DNA of 12,506 bases, from the NCBI GenBank assembly GCA_023424725.1, contig JAFADQ010000089.1, positions 1-12,506 of the forward strand. The letters run 5' to 3'. The notes below the pieces were generated by a model, which saw nothing but the letters and a program-made list of their open reading frames with translations, made no database searches and was not told the DNA's origin. Positions 7,649 to 12,506 of this stretch are shown one piece after another. The position numbers and the translations under genes are program-made. Origin of the DNA: Bacteroidota bacterium. GTDB taxonomy: Bacteria > Bacteroidota > Bacteroidia > Cytophagales > Hymenobacteraceae. Positions within the stretch are counted from its first letter, which is position 1, and each line of letters begins with the position of its first letter.

Positions 7649-7705
7649 GAAATTACTTTTACAGAATAATTACTTAAATTTATAGAACAGGTAAATTGAA
7701 TAAAT

Positions 7706-7939
7706 ATGAAGCAACAGGCTCTTAAATACGAGATTATAGAGTGGATTACCCAAACAAATGATAGCTCAGTACTTAAGGTGTTGAAATCTATAAAGGATTC
7801 GAATCTTACCTCATCCGATTGGTTTGATAATTTAAATCCGGAGGAAAAGGAGTCGATAAACCGAGGGTTAGACGATCATGAAAGGGGAGATGTGCTAACC
7901 AGTAAGCAATTCTGGGCAAAGAATGGTGGACAGGTTTAA
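7706..7939 (+). CDS. Antitoxin of a RelE/ParE-type module
   Basis: The 77-residue protein matches the small antitoxin type that Bacteroidetes pair with RelE/ParE toxins. It has a helical N-terminus (KQQALKYEIIEWITQTND, then VLKVLKSIKDS), a Trp-containing linker (SSDWFDNLNPEEKESINRGL), and the end DHERGDVLTSKQFWAKNG. The block EKESINRGLDDHERG is the recurring feature. No ribbon-helix-helix motif is obvious, so how it binds DNA is unclear. Its last 17 bp overlap the downstream toxin gene in another frame, the usual arrangement for translational coupling. The gene begins 57 bp after mazF, in an AT-rich spacer holding two AATTACTT repeats and the palindrome TAAATTTA (7675-7682), either of which could be a binding site. 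The antitoxin call rests mainly on its partner and size. Confidence 0.82.
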   Translation: MKQQALKYEIIEWITQTNDSSVLKVLKSIKDSNLTSSDWFDNLNPEEKESINRGLDDHERGDVLTSKQFWAKNGGQV

Positions 7940-8237
7940 TATTGTTTGGTCGAAGGAATCGCAACAAAGATTTGAGGAGATTTCAAATTATCTTGCTTCT
8001 GAATGGACACAAAAGCAGGTTCGGAATTTTGAAATTAAACTCAAGGAGTTCGAAACAGTTGTAGCAATTTTTCCATTTCTTTTTCCAGAATCAGATAAAA
8101 AGCATGGCCTTAAGCGCGCTGTAATCACAAAACATAACTCGGTTATCTATAAAGCAGACGCAGGAAATAAACTCATACGGGTAATTACCATTTTCGACAA
8201 CCGCCAGCACCCGAAAAAATTAAGGAAAGAAGTTTAA
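7923..8237 (+). CDS. RelE/ParE family type II toxin
   Basis: The 104-residue protein fits the RelE/ParE toxin fold. It opens with a beta strand, FNIVWSKESQQRFEEISNYL, continues into two helices (TQKQVRNFEIKLKEFETVVA), and then FPFLFPESDKKHGLKRAVI. It ends with the typical strand set NSVIYKA, IRVITIFDNRQHPKKL. The final IFDNRQHPKKL block is shared with the Bacteroidetes ParE/RelE-like group. Whether it cuts ribosome-bound mRNA (RelE) or poisons gyrase (ParE) cannot be decided: the residues that separate the two are not diagnostic here. It starts inside the antitoxin gene (17-bp overlap; GTG at 7926 is an alternative start). It ends the plus-strand run of four toxin-antitoxin genes and faces sucC across a bidirectional terminator. 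Confidence 0.9.
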   Translation: MVDRFNIVWSKESQQRFEEISNYLASEWTQKQVRNFEIKLKEFETVVAIFPFLFPESDKKHGLKRAVITKHNSVIYKADAGNKLIRVITIFDNRQHPKKLRKEV

Positions 8238-8281
8238 TAGTTTCCCCGCTCACAACCCCTTTTTTACCCCTCACAGCCTAC

Positions 8282-8324
8282 AAAAAAAAGCGCCCCCTTC
8301 ATCAGAAGAGAGCGCTTTTTTTTT
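8282..8324. terminator. Bidirectional terminator between toxin gene and sucC
   Basis: Eight A plus GCGC (8282-8293) pair with GCGC plus T-run (8312-8323) over 12 bp. CTTC (8297-8300) and GAAG (8305-8308) extend the hairpin past a small internal loop around ATCA. Each strand offers a stem followed by eight or nine T. It lies between two convergent genes and can serve both. Confidence 0.92.
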
Positions 8325-8354
8325 ACGCTATACGAACTACGCAATACGCGCAGC

Positions 8355-9545
8355 TTACGCCAGCACTTCTTTCACTCTTTCCGCGGCTTCTTTTAAAGCG
8401 ATGGCAGAGTAAACTTTAAGGCCAGACTCGTCTATAATGCGGGCGCCTTCTTCGGCGTTGGTTCCCTGCAAACGTACGATAATCGGGATCTGGATATCGC
8501 CTATTTTCTTGTAGGCTTCTACCACACCATTCGCCACGCGGTCGCAACGCACGATACCACCGAAAATGTTGATCAGGATGGCCTTCACGTTCGGGTCTTT
8601 CATGATGATGCGGAAACCAGCCTCTACGGTTGTAGCATTTGCTCCACCTCCCACATCGAGGAAGTTGGCAGGCTCGCCGCCGCTCAGCTTAATAATATCC
8701 ATAGTAGCCATAGCAAGGCCGGCGCCGTTTACCATGCAGCCCACGTTACCGTCTAGCTTTACATAGTTAAGGCCCGATGCCGATGCTTCTACCTCTGCAG
8801 GATCTTCTTCTGCCAGGTCGCGCATGGCGTGTATATCTTTGTGGCGGTACAGCGCATTCTCGTCGATATCAACTTTTGCATCTACCGCAAGAATCTTGTT
8901 ATCAGACGTTTTCAGCACAGGGTTGATCTCGAACATAGAAGCGTCGGTTTCTACATAAGCTTTGTAAAGAGCGGTAACAAATTTCACCATTTCTTTAAAA
9001 GCCTCGCCCTCCAGGCCAAAGCCGAAAGCAATTTTGCGCGCCTGAAAGCCCTGCAAACCAACCGCAGGGTCTATCCATTCTTTTACGATCTTCTCTGGCG
9101 TGTGCTCGGCAACTTCCTCAATGTCCATACCGCCTTCTGTAGACGCCATGATCACGTTCTGGCCTTTCGCACGGTCCAACAAGATTCCTAAATAGAATTC
9201 TTTCGGCTCCGAATCGCCTGGATAATACACATCCTGGGCGATAAGCACCTTGCCAACATGTTTTCCTTCGGGGCCGGTTTGGTGTGTTACCAGCGTCATT
9301 CCCAGTATGTTAGAAGCGTGTTCTTTTACCTGATCCAGGTTTTTGGCAAGCTTAACTCCGCCGCCTTTACCGCGTCCGCCCGCATGTATCTGCGCTTTCA
9401 CCACATGCCAGCTTGTGCCGGTTTGCTCGGTAAGTTTTTTTGCGGCCTCTACCGCCTCTTCGGGGGTTTCGGCTACGATGCCCTCCTGAATGCGGACTCC
9501 GTATTTCTTCAGTATTTCTTTACCCTGATACTCGTGTATATTCAT
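8355..9545 (-). CDS. sucC: Succinate-CoA ligase (ADP-forming), beta subunit
   Basis: The 396-residue protein is the nucleotide-binding subunit of succinyl-CoA synthetase, the TCA-cycle enzyme that couples succinyl-CoA cleavage to ATP formation; it works with SucD, which is not in the window. The N-terminal ATP-grasp domain begins MNIHEYQGKEILKKYGV and carries the glycine-rich AQIHAGGRGKGGGVK (residues 51-65). Glu206-Asn208 in FEINPV and Asp222 in VDAKVD are the usual Mg-nucleotide ligands. The C-terminal ligase domain has the power-helix region GNVGCMVNGAGLAMATMD (267-284), FLDVGGGA and INIFGGIVRCD (325-335). The length is normal and no key residue is missing. It is transcribed alone toward the toxin genes and has a good promoter candidate at 9567-9597. 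A separate locus for sucD is common in Bacteroidetes. Confidence 0.97.
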   Translation of the reverse strand: MNIHEYQGKEILKKYGVRIQEGIVAETPEEAVEAAKKLTEQTGTSWHVVKAQIHAGGRGKGGGVKLAKNLDQVKEHASNILGMTLVTHQTGPEGKHVGKVLIAQDVYYPGDSEPKEFYLGILLDRAKGQNVIMASTEGGMDIEEVAEHTPEKIVKEWIDPAVGLQGFQARKIAFGFGLEGEAFKEMVKFVTALYKAYVETDASMFEINPVLKTSDNKILAVDAKVDIDENALYRHKDIHAMRDLAEEDPAEVEASASGLNYVKLDGNVGCMVNGAGLAMATMDIIKLSGGEPANFLDVGGGANATTVEAGFRIIMKDPNVKAILINIFGGIVRCDRVANGVVEAYKKIGDIQIPIIVRLQGTNAEEGARIIDESGLKVYSAIALKEAAERVKEVLA

Positions 9546-9566
9546 AGTATAAGTTATTTCCGTGTG

Positions 9567-9597
9567 CGAAAGTAAGTTATTATTCTATTACATCAAA
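9567..9597 (-). promoter_or_regulatory. sucC promoter, Bacteroidetes type
   Basis: On the minus strand TTTG (9597-9594) is followed after 19 bp by TACTTTCG (9574-9567), one base from the -7 consensus TAnnTTTG. The spacing fits the Bacteroidetes primary sigma factor. The start of transcription would fall near 9560, leaving a leader of about 15 nt before the ATG at 9545. Confidence 0.55.
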
Positions 9598-9621
9598 TTT
9601 TGGACTTGCGAAAGTGGCGGA

Positions 9622-9653
9622 AGATGTGCAGATGATAGATGTGCAAATTTGCA
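9622..9653. repeat. Short direct repeat and palindrome in the sucC-lolD spacer
   Basis: AGATGTGCA occurs at 9622-9630 and 9637-9645. The second copy runs into a perfect 12-bp palindrome, TGCAAATTTGCA (9642-9653). It lies upstream of the sucC promoter candidate. It could be a regulator site or degenerate intergenic repeat; nothing decides between them. Confidence 0.4.
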
Positions 9654-9708
9654 GATTTTGATTAAGGAAATGAAATATGATTTAACCAACAAATGTTCGG
9701 CGGTTCCT

Positions 9709-9748
9709 AAAAACCTTACAGCGTCTTTTCCAGACCTGGAAGCGTTTT
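9709..9748. repeat. Imperfect hairpin element in the sucC-lolD spacer
   Basis: Left arm AAAAACCTTACAGCGTCT and right arm AGACCTGGAAGCGTTTT pair imperfectly (GTCT/AGAC, CAG/CTG, TT/AA, AAAAC/GTTTT with a bulge) around a 5-nt loop. The spacer holds two divergent genes, so a terminator is not expected here. The form recalls short palindromic intergenic repeats common in Bacteroidetes; membership is inferred from appearance only. Confidence 0.5.
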
Positions 9749-9796
9749 GCCCTGCAACGGCCAAAAAAACGGTCACTGCAGCCTAATTCCAGTCTG

Positions 9797-9820
9797 CCAC
9801 TCAACCACTCATCCACTCAT
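9797..9820 (+). repeat. Octamer array A: CCACTCAT, 3 units
   Basis: One degenerate unit, CCACTCAA (9797-9804), is followed by two perfect units, CCACTCAT (9805-9812 and 9813-9820). It ends 7 bp before the -7 box candidate of the LolD-like gene, covering the place where a -33 box would be. Same unit as the arrays near 10521 and 11082. Confidence 0.85.
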
Positions 9821-9826
9821 TATGTG

Positions 9827-9834
9827 TATTTTTG
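9827..9834 (+). promoter_or_regulatory. -7 box candidate for the LolD-like gene
   Basis: TATTTTTG fits TAnnTTTG exactly and sits 22 bp before the ATG at 9857, a typical short leader distance. No TTTG -33 box is seen; the octamer array occupies that region. Confidence 0.4.
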
Positions 9835-9856
9835 GCATTCTTAACCTCCCTATTAC

Positions 9857-10540
9857 ATGAGCACAACGCTACTGCAGGCTACCGATTTACACAAAGCTTA
9901 TAATTCTCTGGAAGTGCTGAAGGGCATCGATCTTACGATTGATCACTCGGAAGTTATTTCGATTGTAGGAGCCTCTGGTGCCGGCAAAAGCACTTTGCTG
10001 CATATATTAGGCACCCTGGATGGCCCTGACCGGGGAAAAGTGAATTTGATGGGGCACGATGTAACCAGCCTGAAACCGGGCCAGCTCGCGCAATTCCGGA
10101 ACCGGCACATCGGTTTTATTTTCCAGTTCCATAATTTGCTGGCCGAGTTTACGGCGCACGAAAATATTTGTCTGCCCGGCTACCTGGCCGGCAAAAACGA
10201 GAAAGCCGTGCAATCCCGTGCCTACGAATTATTAGAAATGCTGAATTTGCAGGAGCGGGCGCATCACAAACCATCCGAAATGTCGGGTGGAGAACAGCAA
10301 CGCACCGCCGTGGCCCGCGCGCTTATAAATTCACCTCATATTATTTTCGCCGACGAGCCCAGCGGAAATCTCGATTCTAAAAACGCCCAGGAATTGCACA
10401 ACCTTTTCTTCCAGCTTCGCCAAGAATTGCACCAAACCTTTGTACTTGTAACCCATAACGAGCAATTGGCCAATATGGCCGATAGGAAGCTGGTGATGCG
10501 GGATGGGAGGATTGTGGGGGGAGAGTGGATGAGTGGATGA
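9857..10540 (+). CDS. lolD: LolD-like ABC transporter ATP-binding protein
   Basis: The 227-residue protein is a complete ABC ATPase of the LolD/MacB type. Walker A is GASGAGKST with Lys44, the Q-loop is Gln90 in FIFQFHNLL, the signature is MSGGEQQR (142-149), and Walker B is IIFADEP with Glu167. The D-loop is SGNLD and the switch His200 is in VTHN. The stretch FQFHNLLAEFTAHENICLP is typical of the LolD branch, which drives lipoproteins off the inner membrane toward the Lol pathway together with LolC/E-type permeases. No permease gene is next to it, as is often so in Bacteroidetes, so a MacB-like role is possible. The last residues, GEWMSG, and the TGA stop are encoded by the octamer array at 10521-10544. 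The family domain ends at about MRDGRIV, so the tail is probably an addition from the repeat. Confidence 0.9.
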   Translation: MSTTLLQATDLHKAYNSLEVLKGIDLTIDHSEVISIVGASGAGKSTLLHILGTLDGPDRGKVNLMGHDVTSLKPGQLAQFRNRHIGFIFQFHNLLAEFTAHENICLPGYLAGKNEKAVQSRAYELLEMLNLQERAHHKPSEMSGGEQQRTAVARALINSPHIIFADEPSGNLDSKNAQELHNLFFQLRQELHQTFVLVTHNEQLANMADRKLVMRDGRIVGGEWMSG

Positions 10541-10544
10541 GTGG
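10521..10544 (-). repeat. Octamer array B: ATGAGTGG (inverted), 3 units
   Basis: One degenerate unit (10521-10528) and two perfect ATGAGTGG units (10529-10536, 10537-10544), the reverse complement of array A. The array overlaps the 3' end of the LolD-like gene: the stop codon TGA at 10538-10540 is part of the last unit. Arrays A and B bracket that gene in inverted orientation. Confidence 0.85.
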
Positions 10545-10548
10545 ATAC

Positions 10549-10573
10549 GTAGGGGCCGGTCTTGTGCCTGCCC
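10549..10573. repeat. Short GC-rich hairpin, possible intergenic repeat
   Basis: GGGCCGGT (10553-10560) pairs with GCCTGCCC (10566-10573) with one mismatch and one wobble around a 5-nt loop, preceded by GTAGG. It resembles GTAGGGGC-type short hairpin repeats seen between genes in various bacteria. No T-run follows, so it is a poor terminator for the LolD-like gene. Confidence 0.4.
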
Positions 10574-10576
10574 TGG

Positions 10577-10584
10577 ATGAGTGG
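10577..10584 (-). repeat. Single ATGAGTGG octamer
   Basis: One isolated perfect unit in the orientation of array B, 32 bp downstream of it, with the GC-rich hairpin in between. It is probably a remnant of the same element. Confidence 0.6.
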
Positions 10585-10604
10585 AGAAAGATTTAACCGG
10601 TAAA

Positions 10605-10619
10605 GTTACGTACGTTAAC
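10605..10619. promoter_or_regulatory. Near-palindrome before the four-helix-bundle gene
   Basis: GTT-ACGTACGT-T-AAC contains a perfect ACGTACGT (10608-10615) and lies 20 bp before the ATG at 10639. It could be an operator, but the core is short. Confidence 0.25.
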
Positions 10620-10638
10620 TATTGCAAGAAAAGGTAAT

Positions 10639-10998
10639 ATGGAGCAGAGTAAGGCGGAATTTAATGAATGGTTGAGGGTTTTTACCAAAGAACTTTCTTT
10701 GCGTTCGGTTAAAGTATTTCAAAAATTGCCAAAAACAGAAGAAGCCAGAATTTTAGGTAAACAGTTTTTGCGGTCGGCTACATCGGTTGGCGCAAATTAC
10801 AGAGCAGCATGCAGGGCCAGATCTAAAGCAGAGTATTTCGCTAAGCTCAGCATTTGTGTAGAAGAAGCAGACGGGGTTTTATATTGGCTTGAATTGTTAG
10901 CCGAAGCCGGCATTTTTGAATCATCCAAATTACAGCCGCTGCACGATGATTTTTTACGTGTACTTACGATCCTTGCCAAAGCAAGAAAATCAACTTAA
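10639..10998 (+). CDS. Four-helix-bundle protein, S23/23S-rRNA intervening-sequence protein family
   Basis: The 119-residue protein shows the family pattern well: LRVFTKELSLRSVKVFQKLP, TEEARILGKQFLRSATSVGA, NYRAACRARSKAEYFAKLSI and EEADGVLYWLELLAEAGIF. These are four amphipathic helices. In some bacteria such proteins are encoded inside 23S rRNA intervening sequences; in many Bacteroidetes they are free-standing and of unknown role, and a relative (Avd) works with diversity-generating retroelements. No rRNA, reverse transcriptase or template repeat is visible here, so neither of those roles is supported. The basic RACRARSK segment between helices could contact nucleic acid. It starts 98 bp after the LolD-like gene and ends 15 bp before the recQ ATG, so it may be co-transcribed with recQ. 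Confidence 0.9.
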   Translation: MEQSKAEFNEWLRVFTKELSLRSVKVFQKLPKTEEARILGKQFLRSATSVGANYRAACRARSKAEYFAKLSICVEEADGVLYWLELLAEAGIFESSKLQPLHDDFLRVLTILAKARKST

Positions 10999-11013
10999 TT
11001 GAGCAATAGAAAT

Positions 11014-12506
11014 ATGAGCTCAAATGAAAATATAGGTTCGACTAATCCGGAGAATATTCAGGAATCAAAATCCAGCGCAAACCACTCATCCACTCATCCA
11101 CTCATCCACTCATCCCAAAGCACGCCTCAACAAATCCTCCAGCGCTACTTTGGCTACGCAGCCTTCAGGCCACTCCAAGAGGAAATAATTCAAAGTGTGC
11201 TGTCCGGAAACGATACACTGGCACTACTCCCAACCGGTGGCGGCAAATCTGTCTGCTTTCAGGTGCCGGCCCTGGCAATGGAAGGCGTGTGTATAGTGAT
11301 ATCGCCGCTGATCGCGCTAATGAAAGACCAGGTAGAGCAACTGCAGAAGCGGGGTGTAAACGCGGTGGCGATTTACTCGGGCATGCACCGCCGCGAAATA
11401 GATATCGCGCTCGATAATTGTGTGCACGGCAATGTAAAGTTTCTCTACGTTTCGCCGGAACGGTTAAAGACCGATATTTTTCTGGCCAGGTTTAAAAAGA
11501 TGAAAGTCTGTTTGCTGGCCGTAGACGAAGCACACTGCATCTCGCAATGGGGTTACGATTTCCGCCCGCCATACCTGCAGATAGCATTATTGAGGCCGTA
11601 TCAGCCTAAAATTCCGGTAATTGCCCTAACGGCCACAGCCACCCAGGAGGTAAAAAAAGACATCTGCGAAAAGCTTGAATTTAAACCCGGTTACCAGTTT
11701 TTTCAGCAAAGTTTCGCCCGCAAAAACCTATCGTATTCGTGTATCGAAACAGAAGATAAAGCCGCGCGGCTGTTGCAGATATTAAAGAACGTGCCAGGCA
11801 CCGGAATTGTGTATGTGCGCAGCCGCAACCGCACCGCAATTGTGGCCGATTGGCTGCGAAAACAGGGCTTGCAGGCAGCGCATTACCACGCCGGATTAAC
11901 ACCTGAACAACGCGACCTGGCGCAGAACAACTGGATTAATAACAAAACCCGCATAATAGTAGCCACCAATGCTTTTGGTATGGGAATAGACAAGCCTGAT
12001 GTGCGCACCGTTGTGCATTTGGATTTGCCCGATAATCTGGAAGCGTATTACCAGGAAGCAGGCCGCGGCGGGCGCGACGAGCGGTATTCGTACGCGGTGC
12101 TTTTATATGGCAAAAACGACCTGCAGGAATTAACAGAACGCACAGAACAGGAGCATCCGCCAGTTGCAGAATTAAAACGTGTATACCAGGCGCTGGCAAA
12201 TTACTACCAGTTGGCGGTTGGCAGCGGCGAGTTGCAGGCCTTTCCGTTTAGTCTGGAAGAATTTTGCGCTTCGTATAAAATGAAGGCGGCCGGGGTGCAC
12301 AACGCGCTGAAAAAACTTGAGAGAGAAGGGTTGCTGCAACTAAGCCAGGCCTATCATTCGCCTACCAGAATTATTTTCACAACAGATAAACTCGCGCTCT
12401 ACGAATTTCAGTTGGCCAACCCAAAACTAGACCCGCTGATAAAAATTATTCTGCGCATGGAAGGAGGCGAGGCCTTTACCAATTTTATTAAAATATCGGA
12501 GGCTGT
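11014..12506 (+). CDS. recQ: RecQ-like ATP-dependent DNA helicase, 3' end outside window
   Basis: The frame is open from the ATG at 11014 to the right edge (497 codons). After a Ser/His-rich extension of about 38 residues comes the RecQ core: ILQRYFGYAAFRPLQEEII (motif 0), Walker A PTGGGKS with Lys78, VISPLIALMKDQ, DEAH at 171-174, the aromatic-rich loop as QWGYDFRPPY, ALTATAT, IVATNAFGMGIDKPDVR and YYQEAGRGGRDE (motif VI with arginine finger). RecQ unwinds DNA 3' to 5' in recombination and fork repair. The region after motif VI reads ELKRVYQALANYYQLAVGSG and lacks the four zinc-binding cysteines of E. coli RecQ. This matches a RecQ subgroup found in Bacteroidetes, as far as I recall it. The N-terminal extension is partly encoded by the octamer array at 11082-11113, and no other ATG lies between that array and motif 0. 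Confidence 0.95.
   Translation, partial: MSSNENIGSTNPENIQESKSSANHSSTHPLIHSSQSTPQQILQRYFGYAAFRPLQEEIIQSVLSGNDTLALLPTGGGKSVCFQVPALAMEGVCIVISPLIALMKDQVEQLQKRGVNAVAIYSGMHRREIDIALDNCVHGNVKFLYVSPERLKTDIFLARFKKMKVCLLAVDEAHCISQWGYDFRPPYLQIALLRPYQPKIPVIALTATATQEVKKDICEKLEFKPGYQFFQQSFARKNLSYSCIETEDKAARLLQILKNVPGTGIVYVRSRNRTAIVADWLRKQGLQAAHYHAGLTPEQRDLAQNNWINNKTRIIVATNAFGMGIDKPDVRTVVHLDLPDNLEAYYQEAGRGGRDERYSYAVLLYGKNDLQELTERTEQEHPPVAELKRVYQALANYYQLAVGSGELQAFPFSLEEFCASYKMKAAGVHNALKKLEREGLLQLSQAYHSPTRIIFTTDKLALYEFQLANPKLDPLIKIILRMEGGEAFTNFIKISEA
11082..11113 (+). repeat. Octamer array D: CCACTCAT, 4 perfect units inside recQ
   Basis: Four perfect tandem CCACTCAT units, followed by CCC. The array is translated in recQ as residues from His24 onward (HSSTHPLIHSS). 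Since 8 is not a multiple of 3, each unit is read in a different frame and gain or loss of one unit would shift the recQ frame. Confidence 0.92.

Noticed and set aside
7085..8237. Anti-phage defence island
   Set aside because: Only toxin-antitoxin pairs are present; there is no nuclease, methylase or other defence effector beside them.
9562..9786. Small plus-strand ORF in the sucC-lolD spacer
   Set aside because: It has a non-ATG start, overlaps the sucC promoter candidate and is read through the hairpin and repeat sequences; its product resembles no protein.
10639..10998. Avd accessory gene of a diversity-generating retroelement
   Set aside because: No reverse transcriptase, template repeat or variable target gene is visible in the window.
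9797..11113. Octamer arrays as a CRISPR-like array
   Set aside because: Units are 8 bp and directly adjacent, without spacers, and no cas gene is present.

Overview
The window reads as a chromosomal segment of a Bacteroidetes bacterium. Its protein families resemble those of the Cytophagales, in the Hymenobacteraceae direction (Pontibacter or Adhaeribacter type). This is inferred from the protein sequences, from promoter-like boxes of the Bacteroidetes form (TTTG near -33, TAnnTTTG near -7), and from the lack of consistent Shine-Dalgarno sequences. No rRNA, tRNA, CRISPR array, transposase or phage gene is visible.

Layout, left to right. (1) 1-1492, minus: 5' part of a secreted S8 (subtilisin-like) protease that runs off the left edge. 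(2) 1632-3305, plus: a PaaN-type aldehyde dehydrogenase with no other phenylacetate gene nearby. (3) 3551-4663, plus: an Omp85/surface-antigen type outer-membrane beta-barrel without POTRA domains. (4) 5867-4917, minus: two small unknown genes, one exported or membrane protein and one soluble coiled-coil protein, closed by a clear minus-strand terminator. (5) 5982-6970, plus: the organic hydroperoxide reductase Ohr with its own terminator, then a DUF1810 protein. (6) 7085-8237, plus: two different type II toxin-antitoxin modules in tandem, MazEF with a palindromic operator candidate and a RelE/ParE-type pair whose genes overlap by 17 bp. A bidirectional terminator separates them from (7) sucC (9545-8355, minus). 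(8) 9857-12506, plus: a LolD-like ABC ATPase, a four-helix-bundle (S23/IVP family) protein and the 5' part of a recQ-like helicase that runs off the right edge.

Most genes are housekeeping or stress functions and do not form one pathway. The most unusual feature is in the right third. An 8-bp satellite (CCACTCAT, or ATGAGTGG on the other strand) occurs at four sites within 1.3 kb and in both orientations. One array supplies the last codons and stop of the LolD-like gene. Another, of four perfect units, lies in frame inside the N-terminal coding region of recQ, where a change of one unit would shift the frame. The second notable structure is the compact inverted-repeat region directly before mazE. 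I see no convincing new multi-gene system; the observations below are specific and testable but modest.
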